A stretch of 34,092 nt of DNA from assembly GCA_031279825.1 (NCBI GenBank), contig JAITHT010000085.1:1-34092 (forward strand), read 5' to 3'. Shown here piece after piece: positions 17,678 to 25,101 of the stretch. The DNA is from Desulfovibrio sp. GTDB lineage: Bacteria > Desulfobacterota > Desulfovibrionia > Desulfovibrionales > Desulfovibrionaceae. Made by a program: the position numbers and the translations under genes. Position 1 is the first letter of the stretch, and every line of letters begins with the position of its first letter. The notes under the pieces were generated by a model. The model saw only the letters and a program-made list of their open reading frames with translations, did no database searches and was not told where the DNA came from.

Positions 17678-17732
17678 CGGTCGGGGTCGGGCCATATCCG
17701 GCATGAATGCCGGGGTCTCAAAGCACGAAACG
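17678..17732 (+). repeat. copy C of the dispersed two-hairpin repeat, degenerate
   Basis: CGGTCGGGGTCGGGCCATAT, then CCGGC-ATGAAT-GCCGG, then GGGTCTCAAAGCACGAAA. It shares the 5' half and first stem of copies A and B and the TCTCAAAGCA stretch of copy D, but lacks AAGGAAG and the second stem. It sits between the convergent ruvB and usp genes, so it has no gene to serve. Confidence 0.6.
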
Positions 17733-18176
17733 CTACGCTCGCGGACGAACGGTCATCACGGGCACAACGGAATTCTTAACGACTTTTTCCGCTACCGAAC
17801 CAAACAGAATACGGTCGATGCCCTTACGGCCGTGAGTCCCCATAATAACGACATCCGCGCCCACCCTCTCCGCCACGCCGAGAATTTCCTCGGAGGCGTA
17901 GCCATTGACGACCCGGCCTGTAGCCTTTACGTCCCGGAAATTTTCAACCACAAAATCTTCCATGCTTTTTTCAGCGCCGGAGACGATCTCGCCGACGAAA
18001 CTCTCAATGGAACTTGGGGGCACATGAAAACCCACATACTGCGTCAACGCGGGAGCGACATAAACAGCGACGATTTCCGCGTTGAAAGCCTTTGCCATAG
18101 CTACGGCGTACTCGGCCACAAGAACGCTGTGCTCCGAAAGATCCAAAGCGCAGAGAATTTTCTTAATGATTTTCAT
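17733..18176 (-). CDS. universal stress protein (UspA family, ATP-binding type)
   Basis: A 147-residue single-domain protein of the Usp fold. It has the ATP-binding signature G-x2-G-x9-G-S: Gly113, Gly116, then Gly126-Ser127 within GTHGRKGIDRILFGS, plus the N-terminal ILCALDLSEHS and the closing VVPVMTVRP, so it belongs to the nucleotide-binding MJ0577-like branch rather than the non-binding UspA branch. Usp proteins form dimers and accumulate under stress; their exact action is unknown. AGGAG is well placed before the ATG. The promoter at 18258-18286 has a perfect inverted repeat over its -35 box, suggesting active regulation. It is convergent with ruvB. Confidence 0.93.
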   Translation of the reverse strand: MKIIKKILCALDLSEHSVLVAEYAVAMAKAFNAEIVAVYVAPALTQYVGFHVPPSSIESFVGEIVSGAEKSMEDFVVENFRDVKATGRVVNGYASEEILGVAERVGADVVIMGTHGRKGIDRILFGSVAEKVVKNSVVPVMTVRPRA

Positions 18177-18257
18177 ACTATTCTCCTTCTTCCGCCAAAT
18201 GCGCTAAACATCAGCCTCGTTCTTCTGCTGATCCCAATCTCAATGTTCTATGATACA

Positions 18258-18286
18258 ACTGTATGAACGTTTATGTATGATGTCAA
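18258..18286 (-). promoter_or_regulatory. sigma-70-type promoter of the universal stress gene
   Basis: On the minus strand TTGACA (18286-18281) and TACAGT (18263-18258) are separated by exactly 17 bp, about 80-110 bp upstream of the start codon. The -35 hexamer is a perfect consensus. Confidence 0.65.
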
Positions 18287-18294
18287 GACATCAT
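18277..18294. promoter_or_regulatory. operator candidate over the usp -35 box
   Basis: ATGATGTC-AA-GACATCAT is a perfect inverted repeat with 8-bp arms. It covers the TTGACA hexamer of the usp promoter, a classic position for a repressor site. The regulator is unknown. Confidence 0.5.
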
Positions 18295-18625
18295 CAAACC
18301 CAGGCCGTATCCCGCCGAGGTGCTTTGCGGCCCTTAGCCCGCAAAGAAATCTTGATTTATTCTTCCTGAATGCTTAGTCTAAATTCAGTCGTAATTTTTC
18401 CCCTTCATATTGTGGCTGACGGACGGCGTAACATGACTGAACTTTTGAAAGAACGCCTGCTGACCATCCCCGACGAAAACCACGGGCAATAAGCGCATTT
18501 CTACCTCCCCGCCTTGTAGATAGCGTAGTCACGAGATTGTCTAATCTTTGACTTTGTGGCATAGTGCGCTTGTCTTCAAGCATAAGCGAGGAACTATGTC
18601 ACAAGCAGCGCATAGAGGTAGCGAA
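18295..18625. other. non-coding stretch between usp and the sugar cassette
   Basis: No recognised gene. A CTTTGCGG/CCGCAAAG hairpin lies at 18323-18346, followed by a T-rich run. A segment resembling the end of the 8297-8458 element lies at 18343-18363. A 19-codon frame from 18433 (MTELLKERLLTIPDENHGQ) and a 33-codon frame from 18596 that runs into repeat copy B are too short to support as genes. The stretch may be decayed former coding sequence, which I cannot identify. Confidence 0.5.
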
Positions 18626-18696
18626 GCCCTTCATGGCGGGGTCGGGGCTATATGGCCTTGCGGCCGGGGTTTCAGACCACAAAGGAAGTTCTGATG
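18626..18696 (+). repeat. copy B of the dispersed repeat, supplying the aminotransferase ribosome binding site
   Basis: 68 of 71 positions match copy A (72-142, minus strand). It contains stem GGCC-TTGC-GGCC, then a second stem TCAGA (18672-18676) with TCTGA (18690-18694) whose 13-nt loop holds AAAGGAAG. The element ends exactly at the ATG of the aminotransferase, whose first base is the last base of the second stem. Similarity to copy A continues upstream to 18615, but there copy A has 76 bp more. Confidence 0.8.
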
Positions 18697-19884
18697 CATA
18701 TTAAAGTCAATTTCAGCGGTCGGGCTTTACACTATACGGAAGAAGAGATGGCGGTCGTTCTTGAAGCCTTACGCACGGCGGACCCCCTGACCCAGGGCCG
18801 CTACCAGCAGGCCTTTCAGGAGAAGTTTCAGACGTTTAACAGCGTAAAACACGCTTTTGCCATGATGAACGGTACGGCCGCGCTTGAAGTGGCCGCCCGG
18901 CTCTGCCGTCTGAAAGCCGGTGATGAGGTGATCGTCCCTTCGCATACCTTCACCTCATCGGCCTATCCTTTCGCGAAAACCGGCGCCGCCCTGGTATGGG
19001 CGGATATCAATCCGGCAACCCGCGTGGTTGACGCCGAGAGCATCGCGCGAGTGCTCAGTCCCGAAACCAGAGTCATTGTTGTGGTCCATTTGTACGGCTA
19101 TGTGGCGGATATGCCCGCCATCACGGCTCTGGCCAAAGAACGCGGCATCCTGCTGGTTGAAGACGCCTGCCAGGCCATAGGCGCGGATATTGACGGGGTC
19201 AAGGCGGGTAATTTCGCGGATATCGGGATTTTCTCCTTTCACTCGCATAAAAACCTGACAACGCTCGGCGAAGGAGGCATGATGACGGTACGCGACGATC
19301 GGTACGCGGCCCTTATTCCTATGCTCCGGCACAACGGGCACTGCGCCTTTCCCGGTGAGCGGCCGGATTACTGGAAACCGGCCATGGGCAATGTGGATTT
19401 TCCCGAACTGGAAGGAGAACGGCTGTGGCCCGGCAATTACTGTCTGGGCGAGGTGGAATGCGCCCTGGGGGCGAAGCAGCTTGACCGCGTGCTTACCATC
19501 AATGCGGAAAAGCGGCTTCGAGCTCTGGCCTTTATTGACGCCTTGGCGGGATATCCTGAATTGGTTTTCCATCGGGTGGACACGACGCGCCACAACTATC
19601 ATCTGCTGGCGGCCCGTATGGACGGCAGCGTGGAACGACGTGACGATTTTATACGCCGCATGTTTTACGAACACGGCGTCAAGTGCGTTGTCCAGTACTA
19701 CCCGCTGAATAGGTATCCCTTGTATCAAAAACTGGGATTCGGCCGGGCGGATTGCCCCAATGCCGATGACTTTTTTGATCATATGATTTCGTTTCCTTTT
19801 CAGCACAATCTTACGGATGAAGAACTCGAACATATGCTCAGCGCCGCGAAACGGGTGCTGGATCAGCAACGCGCCGGAAAATGA
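18694..19884 (+). CDS. PLP-dependent sugar aminotransferase (DegT/DnrJ/EryC1/StrS family)
   Basis: Predicted 396-residue enzyme that transfers an amino group to a keto-sugar nucleotide. Signatures: MNGTAALEVAARL, the phosphate-side VPSHTFTSSAYPF, Asp157 in VEDACQAIGA (cofactor ring nitrogen) and Lys186 in SFHSHKNLTTLGEGG (Schiff base). The C-terminal part has the family's NYH, VQYYPLNRYPLY and final helix. A start at 18652 is possible in frame, but ATG at 18694 follows AAAGGAAG closely and the protein then begins like its relatives; the extra 14 codons would come from repeat copy B. It is first of three genes, four bases before the next. The exact sugar is not deducible. Confidence 0.9.
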   Translation: MHIKVNFSGRALHYTEEEMAVVLEALRTADPLTQGRYQQAFQEKFQTFNSVKHAFAMMNGTAALEVAARLCRLKAGDEVIVPSHTFTSSAYPFAKTGAALVWADINPATRVVDAESIARVLSPETRVIVVVHLYGYVADMPAITALAKERGILLVEDACQAIGADIDGVKAGNFADIGIFSFHSHKNLTTLGEGGMMTVRDDRYAALIPMLRHNGHCAFPGERPDYWKPAMGNVDFPELEGERLWPGNYCLGEVECALGAKQLDRVLTINAEKRLRALAFIDALAGYPELVFHRVDTTRHNYHLLAARMDGSVERRDDFIRRMFYEHGVKCVVQYYPLNRYPLYQKLGFGRADCPNADDFFDHMISFPFQHNLTDEELEHMLSAAKRVLDQQRAGK

Positions 19885-19888
19885 TTCC

Positions 19889-21574
19889 ATGTCGGACTCC
19901 TTGGCCTTAAAAAATCCTTCCTCCGGAATAGGAGCGCGCAGGGAACGATGCATCGTCATCCCCGCCATCAAAAAAAACGCGGTGATACCTGATCAGCTCG
20001 TCAAAAAACTGGCCGGAGATATATTAATCCAGCGCGCCTTGCGTACCGCTAAAGCCGTGGTTGCCGGTCAGGATGTCCTGGTGGTCACGGACAGTGACGA
20101 AATACGCCTGATCTGCGAACGAGCCGGGGTCGGTTGCGAATACAACCCGGCCCACGCCATTCGGACTCTGGACATCGTTTCCTCCTTGCGGCCTGTGCTT
20201 GAGCATCTTGTCGAAGGATATGAGCGTATCATCATTTATCGGGCCGCATCGCCCTTGATCACGGCCCCGGATATTGAGGACGCTTACGCCCGCTTTGTGC
20301 GGGAACGAAGCGACTGCCTGGTGACGGTCAAGAGTCTCAAATACCGCCTATGGAAAGAAAGGGGCGCTACCATCGACGCCCTGCTTTTCAATGAGGAGGA
20401 AGAAACCGCCTATGTGGAAACAAAGGCGCTGTTCATGCTGCGCGCCGATGCCCTCGGCAGGAGCGCTGCTGATGGCCGTAGGCTCGTAACCACTCCATAT
20501 TTTTTGCATGATCGGGGTATTGAAATCTCCAGCTACCTGGATTGGTGGGTCTGTGAAAAAATCCTGCAGAGCAGACATGTCGTTTTTGTGGTTGCCGGAT
20601 ACCCGGCCATAGGCATGGGGCATATTTACCGCGCCCTGATGCTCGCCCACGAGATAGCGGATCACCGCGTCACCTTTCTGTGCACAAAACAGAGCGAACT
20701 GGCGGCCTCCAATATCGCGGCCAGAGATTACCGGACAAAAATGCAGACAAGCGACGTTCTGGCCGAGGATGTGTTGCGGCTGCGGCCGGATGTGGTTGTC
20801 AACGACATATTGAACACGGAGACGGACTACATTGCCGCCCTGAAAGAACGTGGCGTCGCCGTGGTCAACTTTGAGGACGAAGGTCCGGGCGCGGCTCATG
20901 CCGACCTTGTCGTCAACGCCCTGTACGAAAACCGCGTGGGCAAGAATGAACGTTTTCTCTGCGGCTACAGAAACTTTTGCCTGCGTGATGAATTTCTCAA
21001 TGCCCGGCGCAACGAATTCCGCCCCCGGGCGAGGCGCGTTCTTATTACCTTCGGCGGCACGGACGCCTCGGATTTCACACGTAAGACCCTGGACGCGATT
21101 ATTCCTCTTTGCCGCGAGCGCGATATAGGCGTCACGGTAGTCGCCGGTCCGGGCTACGCCCACAAGGAAGCGCTTGCCGAGCACGTAACGGAGTTGCAGG
21201 GGCGGGGGGATACCCTTTCCTTCACCTATGCGACCAACATTATGTCCAGAGAAATGGAGAATATAGATCTCGCCGTATGCTCAGCAGGACGTACCGTTTA
21301 CGAACTGGCCCACATGCGCATTCCGGCCGTCGTCCTCTCCCATCATATTCGAGAGGATATGCATACCTTCGCCCGGCCGCGTAACGGATTCGTCTATCTT
21401 GGGGTTATGGGAGAGTACAGGGCGGAAACCGTGCGCCGGGCGTTCGCCTCGCTGCTGGACGGCGAACGCCGAGCCGTTCTGTACCGGCGCCTCAGCCGTT
21501 TTGATTTTTCCGGCAACAAAAGTCGAGTGATCGGCAACATACTCGCATTATTATCAAACAGGGAAAAGAGCTGA
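19889..21574 (+). CDS. fusion of a cytidylyltransferase-like domain and a PseG/SpsG-like domain
   Basis: 561 residues in two parts. Residues 20-225 look like a CMP-sugar (NeuA/PseF-type) cytidylyltransferase fold: CIVIPAIKKN near the start, SPLITAPDIEDA, VTVKS, and the late AYVETKALFMLR. The usual nucleotide loop, ARGGSKGIPRKN in active enzymes, is here AIKKNAVIPDQL, so activity is doubtful or altered. Residues 230-560 resemble PseG, the UDP-sugar hydrolase of pseudaminic acid synthesis, with GYPAIGMGHIYRAL including His245, LITFGGTDASDFT and a closing DLAVCSAGRTVYELA block. Fusing these two steps in one chain suggests channeling in a nonulosonic-acid-like pathway. The start at 19889 follows the aminotransferase stop by four bases; the next gene overlaps the stop by one base. 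No synthase (NeuB/PseI-like) or dehydratase is in the window. Confidence 0.75.
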   Translation: MSDSLALKNPSSGIGARRERCIVIPAIKKNAVIPDQLVKKLAGDILIQRALRTAKAVVAGQDVLVVTDSDEIRLICERAGVGCEYNPAHAIRTLDIVSSLRPVLEHLVEGYERIIIYRAASPLITAPDIEDAYARFVRERSDCLVTVKSLKYRLWKERGATIDALLFNEEEETAYVETKALFMLRADALGRSAADGRRLVTTPYFLHDRGIEISSYLDWWVCEKILQSRHVVFVVAGYPAIGMGHIYRALMLAHEIADHRVTFLCTKQSELAASNIAARDYRTKMQTSDVLAEDVLRLRPDVVVNDILNTETDYIAALKERGVAVVNFEDEGPGAAHADLVVNALYENRVGKNERFLCGYRNFCLRDEFLNARRNEFRPRARRVLITFGGTDASDFTRKTLDAIIPLCRERDIGVTVVAGPGYAHKEALAEHVTELQGRGDTLSFTYATNIMSREMENIDLAVCSAGRTVYELAHMRIPAVVLSHHIREDMHTFARPRNGFVYLGVMGEYRAETVRRAFASLLDGERRAVLYRRLSRFDFSGNKSRVIGNILALLSNREKS

Positions 21575-22362
21575 TGCGCGTCGTCGCCCTGATCCAGGCC
21601 CGTATGGGCTCAAGCCGCCTACCCTGTAAAATGATGCTCAGTTTACGCGGCATGCCGATCATTGACTGGGTAGTCAAACGTACGGCCGCATCGCGCCTGC
21701 TGCATCGCATTATTGTCGCCACTTCCACAGAGCCCTCCGACGATCCTCTGGCGGTCCATCTGCAAGAACAGGGAGTTGAAGTTTTCCGCGGTCCGGAAGA
21801 CGACGTGCTCAAACGTTTTCGCTTGGCGGCGGAGGGGACGGGGGCCACCCATCTTGTCCGCATCTGCGCCGATAACCCCTTGATTTGGGGCGGCGAGATA
21901 GATCATTTGATCCGGCATTATCAAGAATGCCTTGCAAGGAAGAAACAAAATCCGTCTACGATCATGCCTGATGCAAAAACTCTGTACGCGTATAACCATA
22001 TCCCTCGCGGCAACCTGTACCCGGATGGACTCGGCGCGGAAATGATCGCCTGGCCCCTACTGCGTTTTCTGGACGAAACCGCTCAGGCGCCGGAGCATCG
22101 GGAACATTGCCTTTCGTACATCTGGGATAATCCGCACGCGTTTGTCATCAGCACCTTTGATCCTCCCGACGCCTCTCTGCGTCATCCGGAAATAAAGCTG
22201 GACATGGATACCCCCGAGGATTATCGGAAGCTGGCCCTTATGCCCCTGCACGTCGGTATGCCGCCGGCGGAGGTAATACGCATGACGCTGGCGCAGTCCG
22301 TAGAAAATACGCCTATTGAGAACGCGTCTCCCGCTTGTTTCGGCGCAGAGCGGAAGCGTTGA
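21574..22362 (+). CDS. SpsF-like cytidylyltransferase (spore-coat polysaccharide type)
   Basis: 262-residue nucleotide-sugar transferase of the SpsF/CMP-KDO-synthetase-like family. The N-terminal loop ALIQARMGSSRLPCKMM is the hallmark, followed by ATSTEPSDDPLA, the metal-site motif RICADNPL (97-104) and the terminal KLDMDTPEDYRKL. This loop is intact, unlike that of the preceding fusion protein, so this gene may supply the working CMP-sugar activity. The ATG overlaps the previous stop by one base (TGATG), showing tight coupling. The last 25 or so residues are unremarkable. Together with the two preceding genes it forms a cassette probably making an activated surface sugar. Confidence 0.85.
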   Translation: MRVVALIQARMGSSRLPCKMMLSLRGMPIIDWVVKRTAASRLLHRIIVATSTEPSDDPLAVHLQEQGVEVFRGPEDDVLKRFRLAAEGTGATHLVRICADNPLIWGGEIDHLIRHYQECLARKKQNPSTIMPDAKTLYAYNHIPRGNLYPDGLGAEMIAWPLLRFLDETAQAPEHREHCLSYIWDNPHAFVISTFDPPDASLRHPEIKLDMDTPEDYRKLALMPLHVGMPPAEVIRMTLAQSVENTPIENASPACFGAERKR

Positions 22363-22449
22363 CTTTTTGCTCCACCGGATATAGATAAAAAGGTAAGCTT
22401 CGATTTCGTCCGCGCGGAAGTGGGGCCGGCGCTCACGCCGCCGGTTGAC

Positions 22450-22471
22450 GGAGCATTTTTACGAATGCTCC
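22450..22471. repeat. perfect 8-bp GGAGCATT hairpin
   Basis: GGAGCATT-TTTACG-AATGCTCC, the cleanest member of the small hairpin family. It forms the right end of the block shared with 8523-8574. Confidence 0.65.
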
Positions 22472-22484
22472 ATGCCGAGTTTTC

Positions 22485-22517
22485 AGCCCCGTATCAGGCA
22501 GTGACTGATACGGGGCT
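22485..22517. terminator. 13-bp perfect hairpin after the sugar cassette
   Basis: AGCCCCGTATCAG-GCAGTGA-CTGATACGGGGCT is a perfect stem with a 7-base loop. It is the strongest structure in the gap and could end the three-gene transcript, but no T-tract follows on either strand. Confidence 0.5.
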
Positions 22518-22547
22518 AGCCCTACTCCGGGCGGGAGCATCGTACGG

Positions 22548-22578
22548 CGAGAGCGCCTTCAGAACGCAACCGCTCTCG
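22548..22578. repeat. 8-bp hairpin in the malate synthase leader gap
   Basis: CGAGAGCG and CGCTCTCG enclose 15 bases. No T-tract follows. Confidence 0.45.
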
Positions 22579-22682
22579 CGGCGTAAAGCAAAGCGCGCCG
22601 CGCGCCCGTGAGGCCGCACGCCCCGAGGTGACAGACGCCGGGATGCCCCCAAGTCGATTGCATTGCCGCAGGCTTCGCCGAA

Positions 22683-22710
22683 TGGAGCGTTTCAAAACTG
22701 CCGTGCTCCA
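22683..22710. repeat. TGGAGC...GCTCCA palindrome upstream of malate synthase
   Basis: Six-base perfect outer arms enclose GTTTCAAAACTGCCGT. A member of the dispersed GGAGC family, ending 29 bp before the glcB start codon. Confidence 0.5.
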
Positions 22711-22739
22711 GAGCAGACATCCACCCCGAGGAGATTTCC

Positions 22740-24911
22740 ATGTCCGAACGCATTCAGATAGCCGAACTTTCGGTCTCCAAGCCGCTCCATGATTTCATCG
22801 CAACGGTTTGCTCCACCACGGGCTTTACTTCCAATCGCTTCTGGGCCTCGCTGGCCGACGCCTTAAGCTCCTTGACCCCACGCAACCGCGCTCTTCTTGA
22901 CCGTCGCGACAGTATGCAGAGAGCCATTGACGCCTGGCACAAGAACCGGGCAGGGCAGGCGCATGACGCCAAGGCGTATCGCGCCTTTCTTGAAGAGATC
23001 GGCTACCTCCTCCCTGAATGCGACGATTTTTCCATCGAAACCGCCAATGTCGATCCGGAACTCGCCTCCATCGCCGGGCCGCAGCTTGTGGTCCCGGCCA
23101 CCAATGCCCGCTATGCCCTGAATGCGGCCAACGCCCGTTGGGGAAGCCTCTATGACGCCCTTTACGGAACGGATATGATTCCCGAAACATCCGGCCTTGA
23201 GAAAGGTGCCGGGTACAATCCCGCGCGTGGGGCGCTCGTTGTGGCCCGGGCCGCCGCATTTCTGGATAAAGCCTTTCCGCTCGCCCGCGGCTCGCACGCC
23301 GACGCTACCGCCTACGTCGTGGAAAACGGAACTCTGACCGTAAAATTCGCCGGGGAAAAGTCCGCCGCTCTGGCCGAACCTGGCCGATTCGCAGGCTACT
23401 CCGGAGAGGAAAACCTTTCCGCCGTGTTACTCGCCAATAACAACCTGCATGTCGAAATACGCATTGACCGCGACCATCCCGTTGGCCGCAACCATCCCGC
23501 CGGAGTGAGCGATGTGGTGCTTGAAGCGGCCATCACCACCATCCTGGACATGGAAGATTCGATAGCCTGTGTGGACGGTGCGGACAAAGCCAGGGCATAC
23601 GCCACAATTTTCGGGCTCTTCACCGGAGATCTGACCACCACGTTCATGAAGGACGGCAAACAAGTGCACCGGGAACTTCTTCCCGACAGGACATGGATCA
23701 CCCCGGACGGCGGTAGGCGCACCCTGCCCGGCCGCAGCCTCCTCCTTATCCGCAATGCCGCCCACCATACGCTTACCGATGCCGTACTGCATAACGGCCG
23801 TGAAATTTACGAAGGCATTCTGGACTGTTTTGTCTCGGCGCTTATGGGTATGGCGGACATAAAAGGGTCGGGCAAATATCCCAACAGCCGCAACGGCTCA
23901 ATATATCTCGTCAAACCCAAGATGCACGACCCGGATGAGATGGCCTTTGCCCGCGACCTCTTCGAGACCGCGGAACAGGCTGTGGGGCTTCCCCGAAATA
24001 CGCTCAAGATGGGCGTCATGGATGAAGAGCGCCGCGCCAGCGCGAACTTTAAAGAGTGCATCCGACAAATCCGGGAACGCCTTATCCTTATCAACACCGG
24101 TTTTCTGGATCGTACCGGCGATGAAATTCACACCAGCATGGAAGCCGGTCCCATGGTTTTGAGGGAAGCCATGCGCGCCTCGCGCTGGATCAAAACTTAT
24201 GAAGACGCCAACGTGGATGTCGGCCTGGCCTGCGGCTTAAGCGGCAGGGCTCAAATAGGCAAGGGCATGTGGGCCAAGCCTGACCGCATGGCCGAGATGG
24301 TGGAAGTAAAAATCGCCCATCCCCAAAGCGGCGCCAACACCGCCTGGGTGCCCTCCCCCACCGCCGCCACACTCCACGCCATGCACTATCATTTTGTGGA
24401 CGTTGCCGCCTTGCAGCAAAAAATGAAAGGAGGCAAAAGGACAACGCTGGACGCTCTGCTGACTATCCCCGTCATGGAAGCGGGAGCAGCCACCGCCGAA
24501 CACATCCAGCGAGAGCTGGACGGCAGTTGTCAGGGTATTTTGGGATATGTGGCCCGTTGGGTGGAGCAGGGAATCGGGGCATCAAAGATTCCGGATCTGG
24601 ACGACGTGGGGCTTATGGAAGACCGGGCGACGCTTCGCATATCCAGTCAATACATAGCCAACTGGCTTCTGCACGGCATATGCACGCAAGAGCAAGTCGA
24701 AAAAACCCTGAAACGCATGGCCGCCATCGTGGACCGCCAGAACGCCGGCGACCGGGCGTACCACCCCATGGCCCCAGACTTCGACAATTCCATAGCCTTT
24801 CAGGCCGCGCGGGATCTCATTTTCAAAGGGAGGGAACAGCCCAACGGCTATACGGAACATATTCTCACCGCGCGCCGCAAAGAAGCCAAACGCAAATTCG
24901 GGCAGGAGTAG
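22740..24911 (+). CDS. glcB: malate synthase G
   Basis: Condenses glyoxylate with acetyl-CoA to malate. Its 723 residues equal the E. coli enzyme, and Arg338 in LLLIRNAAHH falls on the same number as the catalytic arginine there. The metal/glyoxylate region KMGVMDEERR and the catalytic-base region MEDRATLRISSQYIANWL (Asp628 here, Asp631 in E. coli) are intact, as are the long G-type insert and NLGM-like TIM-barrel segments such as EAAITTILDMEDSIACVDG. GAGGAG lies seven bases before the ATG. It stands alone; no isocitrate lyase or glycolate oxidase gene is in the window, so the glyoxylate source is unknown. A malate synthase G is not expected in every sulfate reducer. Confidence 0.96.
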   Translation: MSERIQIAELSVSKPLHDFIATVCSTTGFTSNRFWASLADALSSLTPRNRALLDRRDSMQRAIDAWHKNRAGQAHDAKAYRAFLEEIGYLLPECDDFSIETANVDPELASIAGPQLVVPATNARYALNAANARWGSLYDALYGTDMIPETSGLEKGAGYNPARGALVVARAAAFLDKAFPLARGSHADATAYVVENGTLTVKFAGEKSAALAEPGRFAGYSGEENLSAVLLANNNLHVEIRIDRDHPVGRNHPAGVSDVVLEAAITTILDMEDSIACVDGADKARAYATIFGLFTGDLTTTFMKDGKQVHRELLPDRTWITPDGGRRTLPGRSLLLIRNAAHHTLTDAVLHNGREIYEGILDCFVSALMGMADIKGSGKYPNSRNGSIYLVKPKMHDPDEMAFARDLFETAEQAVGLPRNTLKMGVMDEERRASANFKECIRQIRERLILINTGFLDRTGDEIHTSMEAGPMVLREAMRASRWIKTYEDANVDVGLACGLSGRAQIGKGMWAKPDRMAEMVEVKIAHPQSGANTAWVPSPTAATLHAMHYHFVDVAALQQKMKGGKRTTLDALLTIPVMEAGAATAEHIQRELDGSCQGILGYVARWVEQGIGASKIPDLDDVGLMEDRATLRISSQYIANWLLHGICTQEQVEKTLKRMAAIVDRQNAGDRAYHPMAPDFDNSIAFQAARDLIFKGREQPNGYTEHILTARRKEAKRKFGQE

Positions 24912-24940
24912 AAGCCGTCCCGTGGAACGCTTTCAAGCGA

Positions 24941-24990
24941 GCTGTCTCCGGCCTGAAAGCCTGGGTCTCAAAGCATAAAGGAAGTTTTGA
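24941..24990 (+). repeat. copy D of the dispersed two-hairpin repeat
   Basis: GGCCTGAAAGCC forms a short first stem, then GGGTCTCAAAGCATAAAGGAAGTTTTGATC. The second stem pairs TCAAA (24968-24972) with TTTGA (24986-24990) around a 13-nt loop holding AAAGGAAG. Relative to copy B one G-C pair is replaced by A-T. No start codon follows at the expected place; the copy lies in the tail region of glcB. Confidence 0.65.
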
Positions 24991-24993
24991 TCA

Positions 24994-25017
24994 AGGGGGT
25001 TCCACAAGGAGCCCCCT
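24994..25017. terminator. hairpin between convergent glcB and rpsI
   Basis: AGGGGGTTCC-ACAA-GGAGCCCCCT is a 10-bp stem with one G-T pair, about 85 bp past the glcB stop and 85 bp past the rpsI stop on the other strand. It is well placed as a bidirectional terminator, though neither side has a clear T-tract. Confidence 0.55.
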
Positions 25018-25101
25018 CTGCTATGGAAGCGTGTCGCATTGCGCCGCTTTTCCCCTCATCTCCTTATGCCGCACAAGCAAGGGAGGACAAAAGCTCACCG
25101 C

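Larger units (their letters stand above)
22363..22739. other. 377-bp gap before malate synthase with several hairpins
   Basis: No gene is supported. It contains the 22425-22471 repeat block shared with 8523-8574, a perfect GGAGCATT hairpin, the 13-bp perfect hairpin at 22485-22517, a CGAGAGCG/CGCTCTCG stem at 22548-22578, and a TGGAGC/GCTCCA palindrome at 22683-22710 just before the malate synthase ribosome binding site. Confidence 0.65.

Noticed and set aside
18433-18492. 19-codon frame MTELLKERLLTIPDENHGQ as a transposase remnant
   Set aside because: It is too short to assign; the resemblance to transposase N-termini is only impressionistic.
18596-18694. Small gene reading through repeat copy B (MSQAAHRGSEALHGG...)
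   Set aside because: It has GAGGAA upstream, but nearly all of it is the repeat, and it ends just before the real aminotransferase start. It looks like a repeat-derived frame.
18955-19971. 338-codon minus-strand frame
   Set aside because: It is antisense to the aminotransferase, whose PLP motifs are unambiguous.
20348-21184. 278-codon minus-strand frame
   Set aside because: It is antisense to the cytidylyltransferase-like/PseG-like fusion, which has recognisable motifs in both halves.
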